Shown piece after piece: positions 52,656 to 61,327 of a stretch of 64,000 nt of DNA. The position numbers were made by a program, and so were the translations under genes. Below the pieces are notes generated by a model. That model was not told the origin of the DNA. It was given only the letters and a program-made list of their open reading frames with translations, and made no database searches. Position 1 is the stretch's first letter. Every line of letters begins with the position of its first letter. This DNA comes from UBA7957 sp965224675 (GTDB taxonomy: Bacteria; Pseudomonadota; Gammaproteobacteria; Granulosicoccales; Granulosicoccaceae): the NCBI GenBank assembly GCA_965224675.1, contig CBDDAA010000004.1:1922001-1986000 (forward strand), read 5' to 3'.

Positions 52656-53233
52656 TTTGTAGTTGAGTAAGTGGCGCATTGCATGCCCAAAAATATAACT
52701 GAAACAGGTTATAAAACAAGGAGTTAAAGGCATATAGTATTGTTAACCTCAAGTCTGCTGCTAGTGGGTAATGCCGAGGGCATTATTAAATTATTTGAAC
52801 CATTCAACATCGGGCAAGATGTAATTTTAATAAGATCAGCATTGTGCCGATCTCACGTTATGTGGTGTTTTACTCAGTCGGTATTTTGCGAATAGGTTAG
52901 TGTTGCCTGCAAGCGTGGAATGGTCGATCTATTTCACGAAAATTTCATAAGGAATTAAACTTTAAATTAGCCCTGAAGGGGTGAGGCTTAAAGATGTGTG
53001 GAATAAAACAATGGGAAAAATTAAACAATTCCAGTTTTTGCGACTGGCTACATGGATACGGTCTGAAAAGGCACAGGTAGAATAGTGGCGGAGCAATTTG
53101 TCAGGAGTTCCCTTGGGAGCAGTTGGCGAGCAGACTTTCCAATCCACCACGGCTTCTGAGGTTCGGGCAAACGACAGTTTGAGTGATAGGGTAAATATAC
53201 TTAAGCATAGCTAATATATAAGGGGTCTTTTAG
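52656..53233. other. Intergenic region where ribD would be expected
   Basis: 578 bp between nrdR and the Ntn hydrolase. No ribD remnant was recognised. A 28-codon ORF at 52994-53080 (starts MCGIKQWEKLNN) has GGGGTGAGG upstream but no known family. No FMN-riboswitch consensus seen. Confidence 0.4.
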
Positions 53234-53809
53234 ATGTCTACGATTGTTGTAGTCAAAAAAAATAAAATAAGTTGTATCGCGGCAGATAGTATGACCAGTT
53301 TTGGGGATATGTTGCTATCCGCTCCGTATGATGCTAATCACGATAAAATTCAAGCGTTTGGAAACACTCAGATGGGGATAGTGGGTAGTGCAGCCCATAC
53401 ACTGGTAGTGGAAAACGCAATGAATCATGCAGATCTCAAACCGGGTTTTAGCACCCGAAACTCGATTTTTCAGACCCTGCTCCGATTGCATAAGATCCTT
53501 AAAGATGAGTACTATCTGATTGCAAAAGATGCCGATGATGACCCCTATGAATCTACCCATATAGATGCAGTGCTTGCAACTCAAGGCGGAATTTTCGGTA
53601 TCTATTCATTACGTGAAGTCTACGAGTATAATCGTTTTTGGGCAGTAGGTTCGGGTGCAGCCTATGCACTGGGGGCTATGCAGGCCCTTTATAACGATAC
53701 ACGAAAGTCTGCACGAGATATTGCCCGCGCTGGTATCGAGGCAGGTGCGGAGTTTGATAATGCGTCAGCTTTACCTATGTCACTACGAACAATCAAACTT
53801 AAGGTGTGA
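53234..53809 (+). CDS. Proteasome-like Ntn-hydrolase (HslV/20S beta-subunit fold)
   Basis: 191 aa. Begins MSTIVVVKKNKISCIAADS: Ser2 or Thr3 could act as the N-terminal nucleophile after processing, with the Asp of AADS and Lys-containing DKIQAFG in places used by HslV/proteasome beta subunits. GIVGSAA, IDAVLATQGGIFGIYSLREVYEYNRFWAVGSGAAYALGAM and ARAGIEAGAEFD fit the rest of the fold. No hslU partner is adjacent, as seen for stand-alone bacterial proteasome homologues (BPH-type). It is 3 bp before ribE. Substrate and need for an ATPase unknown. Confidence 0.8.
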   Translation: MSTIVVVKKNKISCIAADSMTSFGDMLLSAPYDANHDKIQAFGNTQMGIVGSAAHTLVVENAMNHADLKPGFSTRNSIFQTLLRLHKILKDEYYLIAKDADDDPYESTHIDAVLATQGGIFGIYSLREVYEYNRFWAVGSGAAYALGAMQALYNDTRKSARDIARAGIEAGAEFDNASALPMSLRTIKLKV

Positions 53810-53812
53810 GTC

Positions 53813-54475
53813 ATGTTTACAGGGATAATACAAAGCATTGGTAATATTGAACTGCTAAGCGCTAAAGGTGTGGATAAACAGATTAAAGTGAATACGGGTA
53901 AGCTTTCAACTGATGATATAGATATTGGTGACAGTATTAGTGTCAGCGGCGTGTGTCTTACTGCTATAGAAATAGATAAGCACAGCTTTACGGCGGACGT
54001 CTCTGCTGAAACGATTAAACACACAACTTTTTCGGAGTTGTTGACAGGCTCACTGGTCAATCTGGAATTGGCATTAACACCTGAATCACGTTTAGGCGGG
54101 CATATGGTCAGTGGCCATGTGGATGGTGTTGCACGGGTAGTGAGCATTGAACCCGATGGTGTATCACAGCGATATATGTTCAAGCTCGATCATTCGATAT
54201 CACATTATGTAGCACGCAAAGGCTCTATCTGTATTGATGGTGTCAGTCTCACTGTCAATGATGTGGAGAATGATCTGTTTTCAGTCAATCTGGTTCCTCA
54301 TACATTGCACGAAACTACATTGAAGGCATTAGGGCGGGGTACTAAAGTCAATATCGAGATCGATATTATCGCCCGCTATCTTGAGCGACTGATAAGTGCT
54401 GGAATAGCCACCGAAGGAGAGAAAAAGACCATTGATGAGTTATTTTTAAGCAACTCAGGCATACTAACCACTTAA
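53813..54475 (+). CDS. ribE: Riboflavin synthase, alpha subunit
   Basis: 220 aa with two lumazine-binding repeats: MFTGIIQSIGNIE, GDSISVSGVCLTAIEI in the first, and GGHMVSGHVDGVARV, KGSICIDGVSLTVNDVE in the second. It makes riboflavin from two 6,7-dimethyl-8-ribityllumazine molecules. Usually follows ribD; here it follows the Ntn hydrolase by 3 bp and ribD is absent from the neighbourhood. Confidence 0.95.
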   Translation: MFTGIIQSIGNIELLSAKGVDKQIKVNTGKLSTDDIDIGDSISVSGVCLTAIEIDKHSFTADVSAETIKHTTFSELLTGSLVNLELALTPESRLGGHMVSGHVDGVARVVSIEPDGVSQRYMFKLDHSISHYVARKGSICIDGVSLTVNDVENDLFSVNLVPHTLHETTLKALGRGTKVNIEIDIIARYLERLISAGIATEGEKKTIDELFLSNSGILTT

Positions 54476-54578
54476 TCACTTTATTTAAACCTCAATTTCT
54501 CGTTACAATAGTCGGCTTTATTTCTCATTTTATCTACCTATAAATAGGATATAGGTTATATACCGGAGCAACCTGTAA

Positions 54579-55010
54579 ATGGCGATTGAGCGAACTATTT
54601 CTATCATAAAACCCGATGCTGTAGCTAAAAATGTAATTGGGCAAATCTATGCACGCTTTGAAAGCGCAGGGCTACAAATAATCGCTGCTAAAATGCTGCA
54701 TCTGAGCAAAGATCAGGCTGAGGGGTTTTATGCAGTCCATAAAGGGCGCCCTTTCTACAATGACCTGGTGACTTTTATGACATCGGGGCCTGTCATGATC
54801 CAGGTACTTGAAGGTGAAAGTGCGATTACGAAAAATCGTGAGGTCATGGGCGCCACCAATCCAGCCGACGCAGAAGCGGGTAGCATTCGTGCTGATTTTG
54901 CCTCTTCGATCGATGAAAACGCTGTTCATGGTTCAGATGCCCCCGAAACAGCAGCTGAGGAAATAGCGTTCTTCTTTCCTGAAGACAATTTGTGTGCTCG
55001 TACTCGATAA
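54579..55010 (+). CDS. ndk: Nucleoside diphosphate kinase
   Basis: 143 aa. RTISIIKPDAVAKN at the start and the phospho-acceptor His117 in ENAVHGSDAPETAAEEIAFFF. Balances nucleoside triphosphate pools. Precedes rlmN by 15 bp in the conserved order ndk-rlmN-pilF-rodZ. Confidence 0.97.
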   Translation: MAIERTISIIKPDAVAKNVIGQIYARFESAGLQIIAAKMLHLSKDQAEGFYAVHKGRPFYNDLVTFMTSGPVMIQVLEGESAITKNREVMGATNPADAEAGSIRADFASSIDENAVHGSDAPETAAEEIAFFFPEDNLCARTR

Positions 55011-55025
55011 TTAGCTGAGACAGGC

Positions 55026-56132
55026 ATGGTTTGTTCAAAAATTAATTTACTTGGGCTTGACCAGGCAGGGTTGTGCGCGTTATTTGACAGCCTGGGGGAA
55101 AAACCCTATCGCGTTACACAAGTAATGAAATGGATCTATCATCGTCATGTTATTGATTTTGACGATATGACGGATATTTCGAAAAATTGCCGCGAAAAAT
55201 TGTCAAGAATCGCTGTTGTCTTGCTGCCGGAAGTGGCAATGGAGCAATGGTCTTCAGACGGAAGCTGCAAATGGTTATTAAGGCTGGCATGTGGAAACTG
55301 CGTGGAGACTGTTTATATTCCAGAAGCTGGCCGTAGTACATTATGCATATCCTCACAAGTTGGCTGTTCACTCGATTGTTCTTTTTGTGCAACAGCGAGG
55401 CAAGGGTTTAATCGAAATCTATCCAGTGCTGAAATTGTTGCTCAGGTTTATTTGGCGAACAACATCCTGCGCAGCAATCCTGTCACTTTAGGTCGTCAAA
55501 TAACCAATATTGTTTTTATGGGTATGGGGGAACCCTTGTTGAATTTCAATAATCTCCTGCCGTCCCTGTCACTGATGATGGATGACCTTGGGTTTGGTAT
55601 AAGTAAACGAAAAGTGACGGTGAGTACCTCAGGAGTTATTCCGGCGATAGATCGATTGAAAGAAAATATTGATGTTTCCTTAGCGGTATCTTTGCATGCA
55701 CCGACAGATGAACTACGTAATGAGTTAGTGCCATTGAACCGAAAATACCCGATAAAAGACTTAATGGCAGCCTGCAGACGGTTTGTCTCGACCGATAATA
55801 AAAAGCACATTATGTTTGAATATGTTTTGCTTGACGGGATTAATGATCAAAGTGAACATGCCCATGATCTGGTAAGGCTTTTATCGGGTTTTCCGGGGAA
55901 ACTGAATCTGATTCCTTTTAATCCTTTTCCACAGTCGGGTTATAGACGTTCCAAGAAAATGGCAATCGAGCGCTTCCAGAATATCCTGACTAATGGGGGA
56001 GTACTGACCCTGAAGCGCACAACGAGAGGGCATGATATTGATGCAGCTTGTGGTCAATTGGCAGGTGATCTAAGCGATAAGAGTAGGCGTTATATTAAAT
56101 TCCGTGAGCATCGCTTTGGAGAGTTTCTATGA
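55026..56132 (+). CDS. rlmN: Dual-specificity RNA methyltransferase RlmN
   Basis: 368 aa radical-SAM enzyme. The 4Fe-4S cluster cysteines are C114, C118 and C121 (CSLDCSFCATARQGF). The C-terminal methyl-carrying cysteine is C342 in DIDAACGQL. GGEPL-like motif is MGMGEPLLN. It methylates A2503 of 23S rRNA and A37 of some tRNAs. Overlaps pilF by 4 bp. Confidence 0.96.
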   Translation: MVCSKINLLGLDQAGLCALFDSLGEKPYRVTQVMKWIYHRHVIDFDDMTDISKNCREKLSRIAVVLLPEVAMEQWSSDGSCKWLLRLACGNCVETVYIPEAGRSTLCISSQVGCSLDCSFCATARQGFNRNLSSAEIVAQVYLANNILRSNPVTLGRQITNIVFMGMGEPLLNFNNLLPSLSLMMDDLGFGISKRKVTVSTSGVIPAIDRLKENIDVSLAVSLHAPTDELRNELVPLNRKYPIKDLMAACRRFVSTDNKKHIMFEYVLLDGINDQSEHAHDLVRLLSGFPGKLNLIPFNPFPQSGYRRSKKMAIERFQNILTNGGVLTLKRTTRGHDIDAACGQLAGDLSDKSRRYIKFREHRFGEFL

Positions 56133-56884
56133 TCAAGTTGTCTGTGATAGTCTTATTTTTTACAGTATTGCAAGCTTGTGTTACAACACAAGATAATAAA
56201 CCGCGCAATGATAAAAAAGCCGCTCGATTTAATGCACAGCTTGGCATCAACTACATGAACAAACAGCATAACCTTGATCAAGCTAGAATCAAACTAGAAA
56301 AAGCGCTGGAACAGGACGAAAGCAATGCGCTGGCACATGCCGGTTATGCCCAGTTACAGAGTATTGTGGGTGATAAAAAGAAAGCTAAAATTCACTATCA
56401 GCGGGCAATAGCGCTTGCACCTCTGAATGCTAATCATAAGAATGCTTATGCAGTTTTTTTATGTAGTGAAGGAGAAGTGGAGGAATCAATAACTGTCTTT
56501 GATGAGGCAATTGAGAATCGTTATTATAAAACCCCAGAGTATGCGTTAGATAATGCTGGTGTTTGTTTGTTGGATTCAGAGAAAACAGCCAAGGCTGAAG
56601 ACTATCTGGCGCGAGCGATCAAAATCAACCCGAGATATGCACCTTCACTATTAAATCTGGCAGATCTGAATTTGCGTAATAATCAATTTGATATTGCCAA
56701 AGCCTATTATCTTCGTTATGAGAAACTTGGACGTTCCTCGCCGCGAAGTTTGTGGGTTGGCTATAGAGTTATGTCTGCTTTGGGTGATAAGGGCTCCGCC
56801 AGCACACTTTCTAATACATTATTACGAAAGTTTCCAAACTCCAAACAAGCAGGTGAACTTCTGATGATTCCCGGTGATGAGTGA
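56129..56884 (+). CDS. pilF: Type IV pilus assembly lipoprotein PilF/PilW (TPR)
   Basis: 251 aa. Lipobox LQAC with lipidated Cys17, then about six tetratricopeptide repeats (AQLGINYMNKQHNLDQARIKLEKALEQDESNALAHAGYAQL and so on). PilF is the outer-membrane pilotin for secretin PilQ. Its place between rlmN and rodZ is as in Pseudomonas. Overlaps rodZ by 8 bp. Confidence 0.9.
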   Translation: MIKLSVIVLFFTVLQACVTTQDNKPRNDKKAARFNAQLGINYMNKQHNLDQARIKLEKALEQDESNALAHAGYAQLQSIVGDKKKAKIHYQRAIALAPLNANHKNAYAVFLCSEGEVEESITVFDEAIENRYYKTPEYALDNAGVCLLDSEKTAKAEDYLARAIKINPRYAPSLLNLADLNLRNNQFDIAKAYYLRYEKLGRSSPRSLWVGYRVMSALGDKGSASTLSNTLLRKFPNSKQAGELLMIPGDE

Positions 56885-58055
56885 GAAGCAACAGTTGCTG
56901 GATGCCTCACCAGGGAAGATTCTTGAAGCTGAACGGATTGCCCATAATTGGAGCCAGCAGGAGATCTCTGATCAGATTAACTTAAACGTGAGCATTATCG
57001 GTCATCTTGAAGCAGATGATTACGACAAATTACCCCCCCCCATTTTTATTAAGGGCTATATCCGTTGTTATTCCAAGCTATTGGAGATAGATCCCGAACC
57101 ACTGATCAATGCCTATAATCAGCGCGAGTATCAAGACCCGGTGATCGGGCGGATAGCGGATGTTAAAGCCGAAGCCGCCAGTAGTGATCCCATTATCAAG
57201 GCAGTATCCTATGTAGTTGTTGCGGCAATTCTGGCAGCAGTTGTATTTTGGTGGTACAACAATCAAGCTAAACTTAACAGGCTTGACAAACCAATAAACA
57301 GCCAGATTCAAGAAAATTCAAGTGAGTTTGCAATTGAGAATGATAGTGAGTCTGTTGCTGTGGGTGGTGCAATAATAGAGCCTGTCGTAGTTGGACTATC
57401 AGAACAGCGTCTTACTAGTAATAATTCTGATTTTTCCAGCGCTACCCGTGAAGATAGTGGGCGAGCGGCGAGTGAGGCGATAATAATTTCAGGAGTGAAT
57501 GTTGATCCACAAAAAGGCTCGATAATATTACAAAATGAAGATTCCTTTTCTCAGACAAGCGCCTTTATTGATAGCGAGCCGTCATTTTCAAGTAAAGATT
57601 TATCCGGCATAAGCCAGGAGACAGCTAATTCGGAAAAGATTGCAGTAGTTGAAAAGCAAGGTAATTCAAATAATGAATCTGAGCAACTACCGACCCTTGA
57701 AGTTGGGATATTAACAGACAAATCGAATCAATCAACGCAATTAAATAAGAATATTGACAGTGATGAAGTTGAGGTGGCTGATTCGATTCTCAAAAAAGAT
57801 ATTTTATTGCTAAGTGCTCAAGAGGAATCTTGGGTTTCAGTAATTGATGCGACCGAAAAAAGATTGATGTATGGGATACTGACCAGTGGTACACCTAGAA
57901 AATTATTAGGCCGGGCACCATTTAATGTAGTCTTTGGTGCCGCATCCAGCATCGATGTAACTTTGAATGGACGATCTGTAGAGTTTTCCTCCATGATTCG
58001 CAAATCAAAAACAGCACGCTTTATTATTGATCCCGATGGTAAAAGCCATCGATAG
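56877..58055 (+). CDS. rodZ: Cell-shape protein RodZ-like (HTH, one TM, DUF4115)
   Basis: 392 aa from the ATG at 56877. N-terminal HTH (residues about 13-75, LEAERIAHNWSQQEISDQINLNVSIIGHLEADDYDKLP), one TM helix at about 108-128, a long Ser/Asn/Glu-rich linker of about 170 residues, and a C-terminal DUF4115 beta domain (LLSAQEESWVSVIDATEKRLMYGILTSG). It links MreB to the membrane. Next expected gene, ispG, is missing: hisS starts 47 bp downstream. Confidence 0.9.
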   Translation: MSEKQQLLDASPGKILEAERIAHNWSQQEISDQINLNVSIIGHLEADDYDKLPPPIFIKGYIRCYSKLLEIDPEPLINAYNQREYQDPVIGRIADVKAEAASSDPIIKAVSYVVVAAILAAVVFWWYNNQAKLNRLDKPINSQIQENSSEFAIENDSESVAVGGAIIEPVVVGLSEQRLTSNNSDFSSATREDSGRAASEAIIISGVNVDPQKGSIILQNEDSFSQTSAFIDSEPSFSSKDLSGISQETANSEKIAVVEKQGNSNNESEQLPTLEVGILTDKSNQSTQLNKNIDSDEVEVADSILKKDILLLSAQEESWVSVIDATEKRLMYGILTSGTPRKLLGRAPFNVVFGAASSIDVTLNGRSVEFSSMIRKSKTARFIIDPDGKSHR

Positions 58056-58102
58056 TATTTCACGTTTTTTAACCAATAATGATAGTGAATGAAAACTAAA
58101 AA

Positions 58103-59395
58103 ATGAGCGCCCAAATAAAAAGCTTACGTGGTATGCACGATGTATTACCAGAGCAAAGTGAAGCATGGCAATATCTGGAACAAATTGTTCGAGAGGTTAT
58201 GCATAGCTACTGTTTCAAGGAAATGCGAACGCCGATATTAGAGCAAACCTCGTTGTTTAAGCGTTCAATAGGCGAGGTTACAGATATTGTCGAGAAAGAG
58301 ATGTACACCTTTCCTGATAGAAAGGGAGAAAGCCTGAGTCTGCGCCCAGAAAATACAGCCGGTTGCATACGCGCAGCTATTGAGCATAACCTTCTTCAGC
58401 AAGGTGTAATAACCCGACTTTGGTATCAGGGGCCAATGTTTCGCTATGAGAGGCCACAAAAGGGACGTTATCGGCAATTTCATCAAATCGGTGCCGAAGT
58501 CTATGGTGTTGCTGGCGCAGAAATAGAGGCCGAGCTAATATTATTGAGTGCAGCAATTTGGACTCGATTGGGATTAAACAATACGATGAGACTGGAAATT
58601 AATACATTAGGAACCAGCACCGAAAGGCAGGCTTATCGAGACACATTGGTTGCCTACTTTAAACAAAATCAAGAGTTACTCGATACGGATAGCCAGCGGC
58701 GGCTATTGTCTAATCCATTGCGGATTCTGGACAGTAAAAACCCGTCAATGCAAGCACTTCTTGATCAGGCGCCTCAATTGATTAATGAACTGGGTGATGA
58801 TTCCCGCCGACATTTCGAAAATGTTCAACGGCTGTTGCGCGGACTTGATATCGAAGTGCGGGTCAACCCCAGACTGGTTCGCGGGCTCGATTATTACAGT
58901 CATACTGTATTTGAGTGGTTAACTGATGAGTTGGGTGCGCAAGGCACATGCTGTGCTGGTGGTCGATACGATAGTTTGACCGAGCAATTGGGTGGCAAGT
59001 TAACACCAGCTGTGGGTTGGGCCATGGGTCTTGAGCGGCTTTTGGCGCTTTTACATTCAAATAATCAGCAAAGGCAAGTGGGGCAGTGTCTGGATGCATA
59101 TTTGTTAGTGGGTAAAGGTGTTGATAGTCTGGATGCACTTAAGTTGGCAGAAAGTCTTCGTCTGACACTTCCAGGTTTGGCACTTATTTGTCATACAGGT
59201 GGAGGTAGTCTGAAGAGTCAGTTTAAAAAAGCGGATAAAAGTGGTGCGTTGATTGCGCTGGTTTTTGCGGAACAGGAATTACAAGATAGAACGATAACGG
59301 TGAAGTTTTTACGTGACGAAAGAAATCAGATAACCATTGCACAACATAAACTTGCACAAATGTTAATGACAACTATACAAACTCAATTGAACTAG
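58103..59395 (+). CDS. hisS: Histidyl-tRNA synthetase
   Basis: 430 aa class II synthetase. Motif 2 is around MFRYERPQKGRYRQFHQIGAEVYG; the histidine-specific motifs are RGLDYYSHTVFEW and the CAGGRYDSL segment; motif 3 is GWAMGLERLL. A C-terminal anticodon-binding domain follows. Essential gene in the conserved rodZ-(ispG)-hisS-yfgM-bamB order. Confidence 0.97.
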   Translation: MSAQIKSLRGMHDVLPEQSEAWQYLEQIVREVMHSYCFKEMRTPILEQTSLFKRSIGEVTDIVEKEMYTFPDRKGESLSLRPENTAGCIRAAIEHNLLQQGVITRLWYQGPMFRYERPQKGRYRQFHQIGAEVYGVAGAEIEAELILLSAAIWTRLGLNNTMRLEINTLGTSTERQAYRDTLVAYFKQNQELLDTDSQRRLLSNPLRILDSKNPSMQALLDQAPQLINELGDDSRRHFENVQRLLRGLDIEVRVNPRLVRGLDYYSHTVFEWLTDELGAQGTCCAGGRYDSLTEQLGGKLTPAVGWAMGLERLLALLHSNNQQRQVGQCLDAYLLVGKGVDSLDALKLAESLRLTLPGLALICHTGGGSLKSQFKKADKSGALIALVFAEQELQDRTITVKFLRDERNQITIAQHKLAQMLMTTIQTQLN

Positions 59396-59411
59396 TTTTA
59401 GGAGACTGGCG

Positions 59412-60077
59412 GTGTTTGATTACGAAACTGAAGAACAGCAGATTGACGCATTTAAAGCGTGGTGGCGCGAAAACAGATCGTCTGTGTTGCTTGGTTTGCT
59501 ACTTGGAGGGGGTATTATTTTTTCATGGGTTACCTGGGTATCGTATCAGGAAAATCAGCTTATTGAAGCGTCTGATATGTACACTGAAGTAATCGATGCC
59601 ATGGAAGCAAAGGATTCGGATAGGGTTTCTACTATTTCTGACCAGCTACGTGATAGTTACGCTGACTCCACATTTGCATCGATGGCAAGTTTAGTTGATG
59701 CCAAGATGAGCACTCAGGATAATAATCTGGAGGATGCGGTGGGGAATTTTCAATGGATAATTGATAATTCTTCGTTAGAGGAGATGCGGGCTGTTGCGCA
59801 AATGCGCAAAGCACGGGTATTACTTTCACTCGGGAAAACGGACGAAGCGTTAGCCAGTCTTCCTCCATCAGCACTGACAGGTTTCACAGGGCTGATGGCA
59901 GAAATACGCGGGGATATTTACGCCCAAAAAGGTGAATTCGACAAAGCACGGACACAATACAATCTAGCCAAAGCAGGGATGGGGGGCATCAGCAATCCAG
60001 CAATACTGGCCATGAAGTTAGATGATTTAGCAATCGACAGTTTCGAGCCAGTCGAAATTAACAAAGACAATAAATGA
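59412..60077 (+). CDS. yfgM: YfgM/AncA-family membrane-anchored TPR protein
   Basis: 221 aa, GTG start preceded by GGAG. N-terminal YETEEQQIDAFKAWWRENRSSVLLGLLLGGGIIFSWVTW with one TM helix, then a TPR-like periplasmic domain. YfgM interacts with the SecYEG translocon and PpiD to help envelope protein folding. Overlaps bamB by 4 bp. Confidence 0.92.
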   Translation: MFDYETEEQQIDAFKAWWRENRSSVLLGLLLGGGIIFSWVTWVSYQENQLIEASDMYTEVIDAMEAKDSDRVSTISDQLRDSYADSTFASMASLVDAKMSTQDNNLEDAVGNFQWIIDNSSLEEMRAVAQMRKARVLLSLGKTDEALASLPPSALTGFTGLMAEIRGDIYAQKGEFDKARTQYNLAKAGMGGISNPAILAMKLDDLAIDSFEPVEINKDNK

Positions 60078-61228
60078 TGCGTAGCCTGATCATATCTTCA
60101 TTAATTTTTATTTTGTCAGCTTGTGCGTCAGACAGCGTTGTTCTGGAGCCTGCAGCACTCTTGGATTTCAAGGCTGTCGCTGAAGCTTCGACAATATGGA
60201 AGATCAATACAGGTTTAAATAAAAAAAACAAGGTTGGTTTTTTCTCACCCCATGTTGATGAAACAGACCTCTATTCAAGTGGCTACCAAGGAAAGGTAAA
60301 ACGAATAGACAACAAATCAGGAAAAGAGATTTGGGAAAAAGATCTGGCGTTGAATCTCATTTCAGGTGTCGGTGGCGATGAAAGTCAAATTTATGTAAGC
60401 AGCACAGAAGGTCATCTTTTTGCGTTGAAGAAAGAAACCGGGGAGATTGTCTGGCAACAAAAATTTTCTACCGAATCCTTAGCGCCTCCTGCTTCGGATA
60501 TGGGGATACTCGTGTTAAGAACGAATGATGGAAGCATCATTGCATTGAAAGCTGAAAGTGGAGAAGAAGTGTGGCGACAAAATTTTCCGACACCTGCCCT
60601 GACGCTACATGGTTATTCAAGCCCACTCATCGTTCCTGGTGGTGTATTGCTTGGGCTGGATGATGGCACATTGGTTGCGCTTAGTCTTGAAAAAGGCAAG
60701 GCAATCTGGAAGACAAAAGTTTCTCGTGCAGAAGGGCGCTCTGAAATAGAACGCCTGGTTGATGTTGATGGCGCTATAGTGATTGATAATCAGTATATCT
60801 ATGCAGTGAATTATCAAGGAAAGTTAATCCAGGTTGAACCTCAGAAGGGTAATATTGTTTGGTCTAGAGACATGACTTCGACGACAGGGGTTGGTGTGGA
60901 TGAAAAGAACGTGTACGTGTCTGAGCCAGATGGTTATATTTGGGCTTTGGATAAACGCACCGGATCATCAATGTGGAAGATGGAGAAACTCGAAGGCAGG
61001 CGCCTAACCAGACCCGTTCCTTTTACAGATTATCTATTAGTCGGTGATGTTGAAGGGTATTTACACTTGCTTTCAAAGGTTGATGGAAGCACCCTAGGTC
61101 GTATTCGAATTGACAATTCTCCGATTGTCTCTGCGCCAATAATAGTCAATGGAAAAGTATTTGTTCAATCTGATAGTGGTGTTATTAGGGCGCTTGATAT
61201 TGTTAAGCTAAGAAAAGAATCTGGCTAA
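60074..61228 (+). CDS. bamB: Outer-membrane assembly lipoprotein BamB
   Basis: 384 aa. Lipobox LSAC with Cys17, then an eight-bladed PQQ-type beta-propeller with repeated GxxVWxx-like strands (YSSGYQGKVKRIDNKSGKEIWE, GHLFALKKETGEIVWQQ and others). Part of the Bam complex at the inner face of the outer membrane. der would normally follow; here the next gene is convergent and unrelated. Confidence 0.95.
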   Translation: MMRSLIISSLIFILSACASDSVVLEPAALLDFKAVAEASTIWKINTGLNKKNKVGFFSPHVDETDLYSSGYQGKVKRIDNKSGKEIWEKDLALNLISGVGGDESQIYVSSTEGHLFALKKETGEIVWQQKFSTESLAPPASDMGILVLRTNDGSIIALKAESGEEVWRQNFPTPALTLHGYSSPLIVPGGVLLGLDDGTLVALSLEKGKAIWKTKVSRAEGRSEIERLVDVDGAIVIDNQYIYAVNYQGKLIQVEPQKGNIVWSRDMTSTTGVGVDEKNVYVSEPDGYIWALDKRTGSSMWKMEKLEGRRLTRPVPFTDYLLVGDVEGYLHLLSKVDGSTLGRIRIDNSPIVSAPIIVNGKVFVQSDSGVIRALDIVKLRKESG

Positions 61229-61327
61229 CAATTGCTCGATGTTGAATTATATTGTGAATAACTATTGAATATCTTTGTTAATTCGATATTCAATAAGCAT
61301 ATAACGTGTAACCACAAAGTAAACAGG

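Noticed and set aside
52962..53150. 62-codon minus-strand ORF
   Set aside because: No ribosome site, odd composition, no recognisable family; probably chance.
52656..53233. FMN riboswitch expected near rib genes
   Set aside because: The conserved RFN blocks were not found on either strand.
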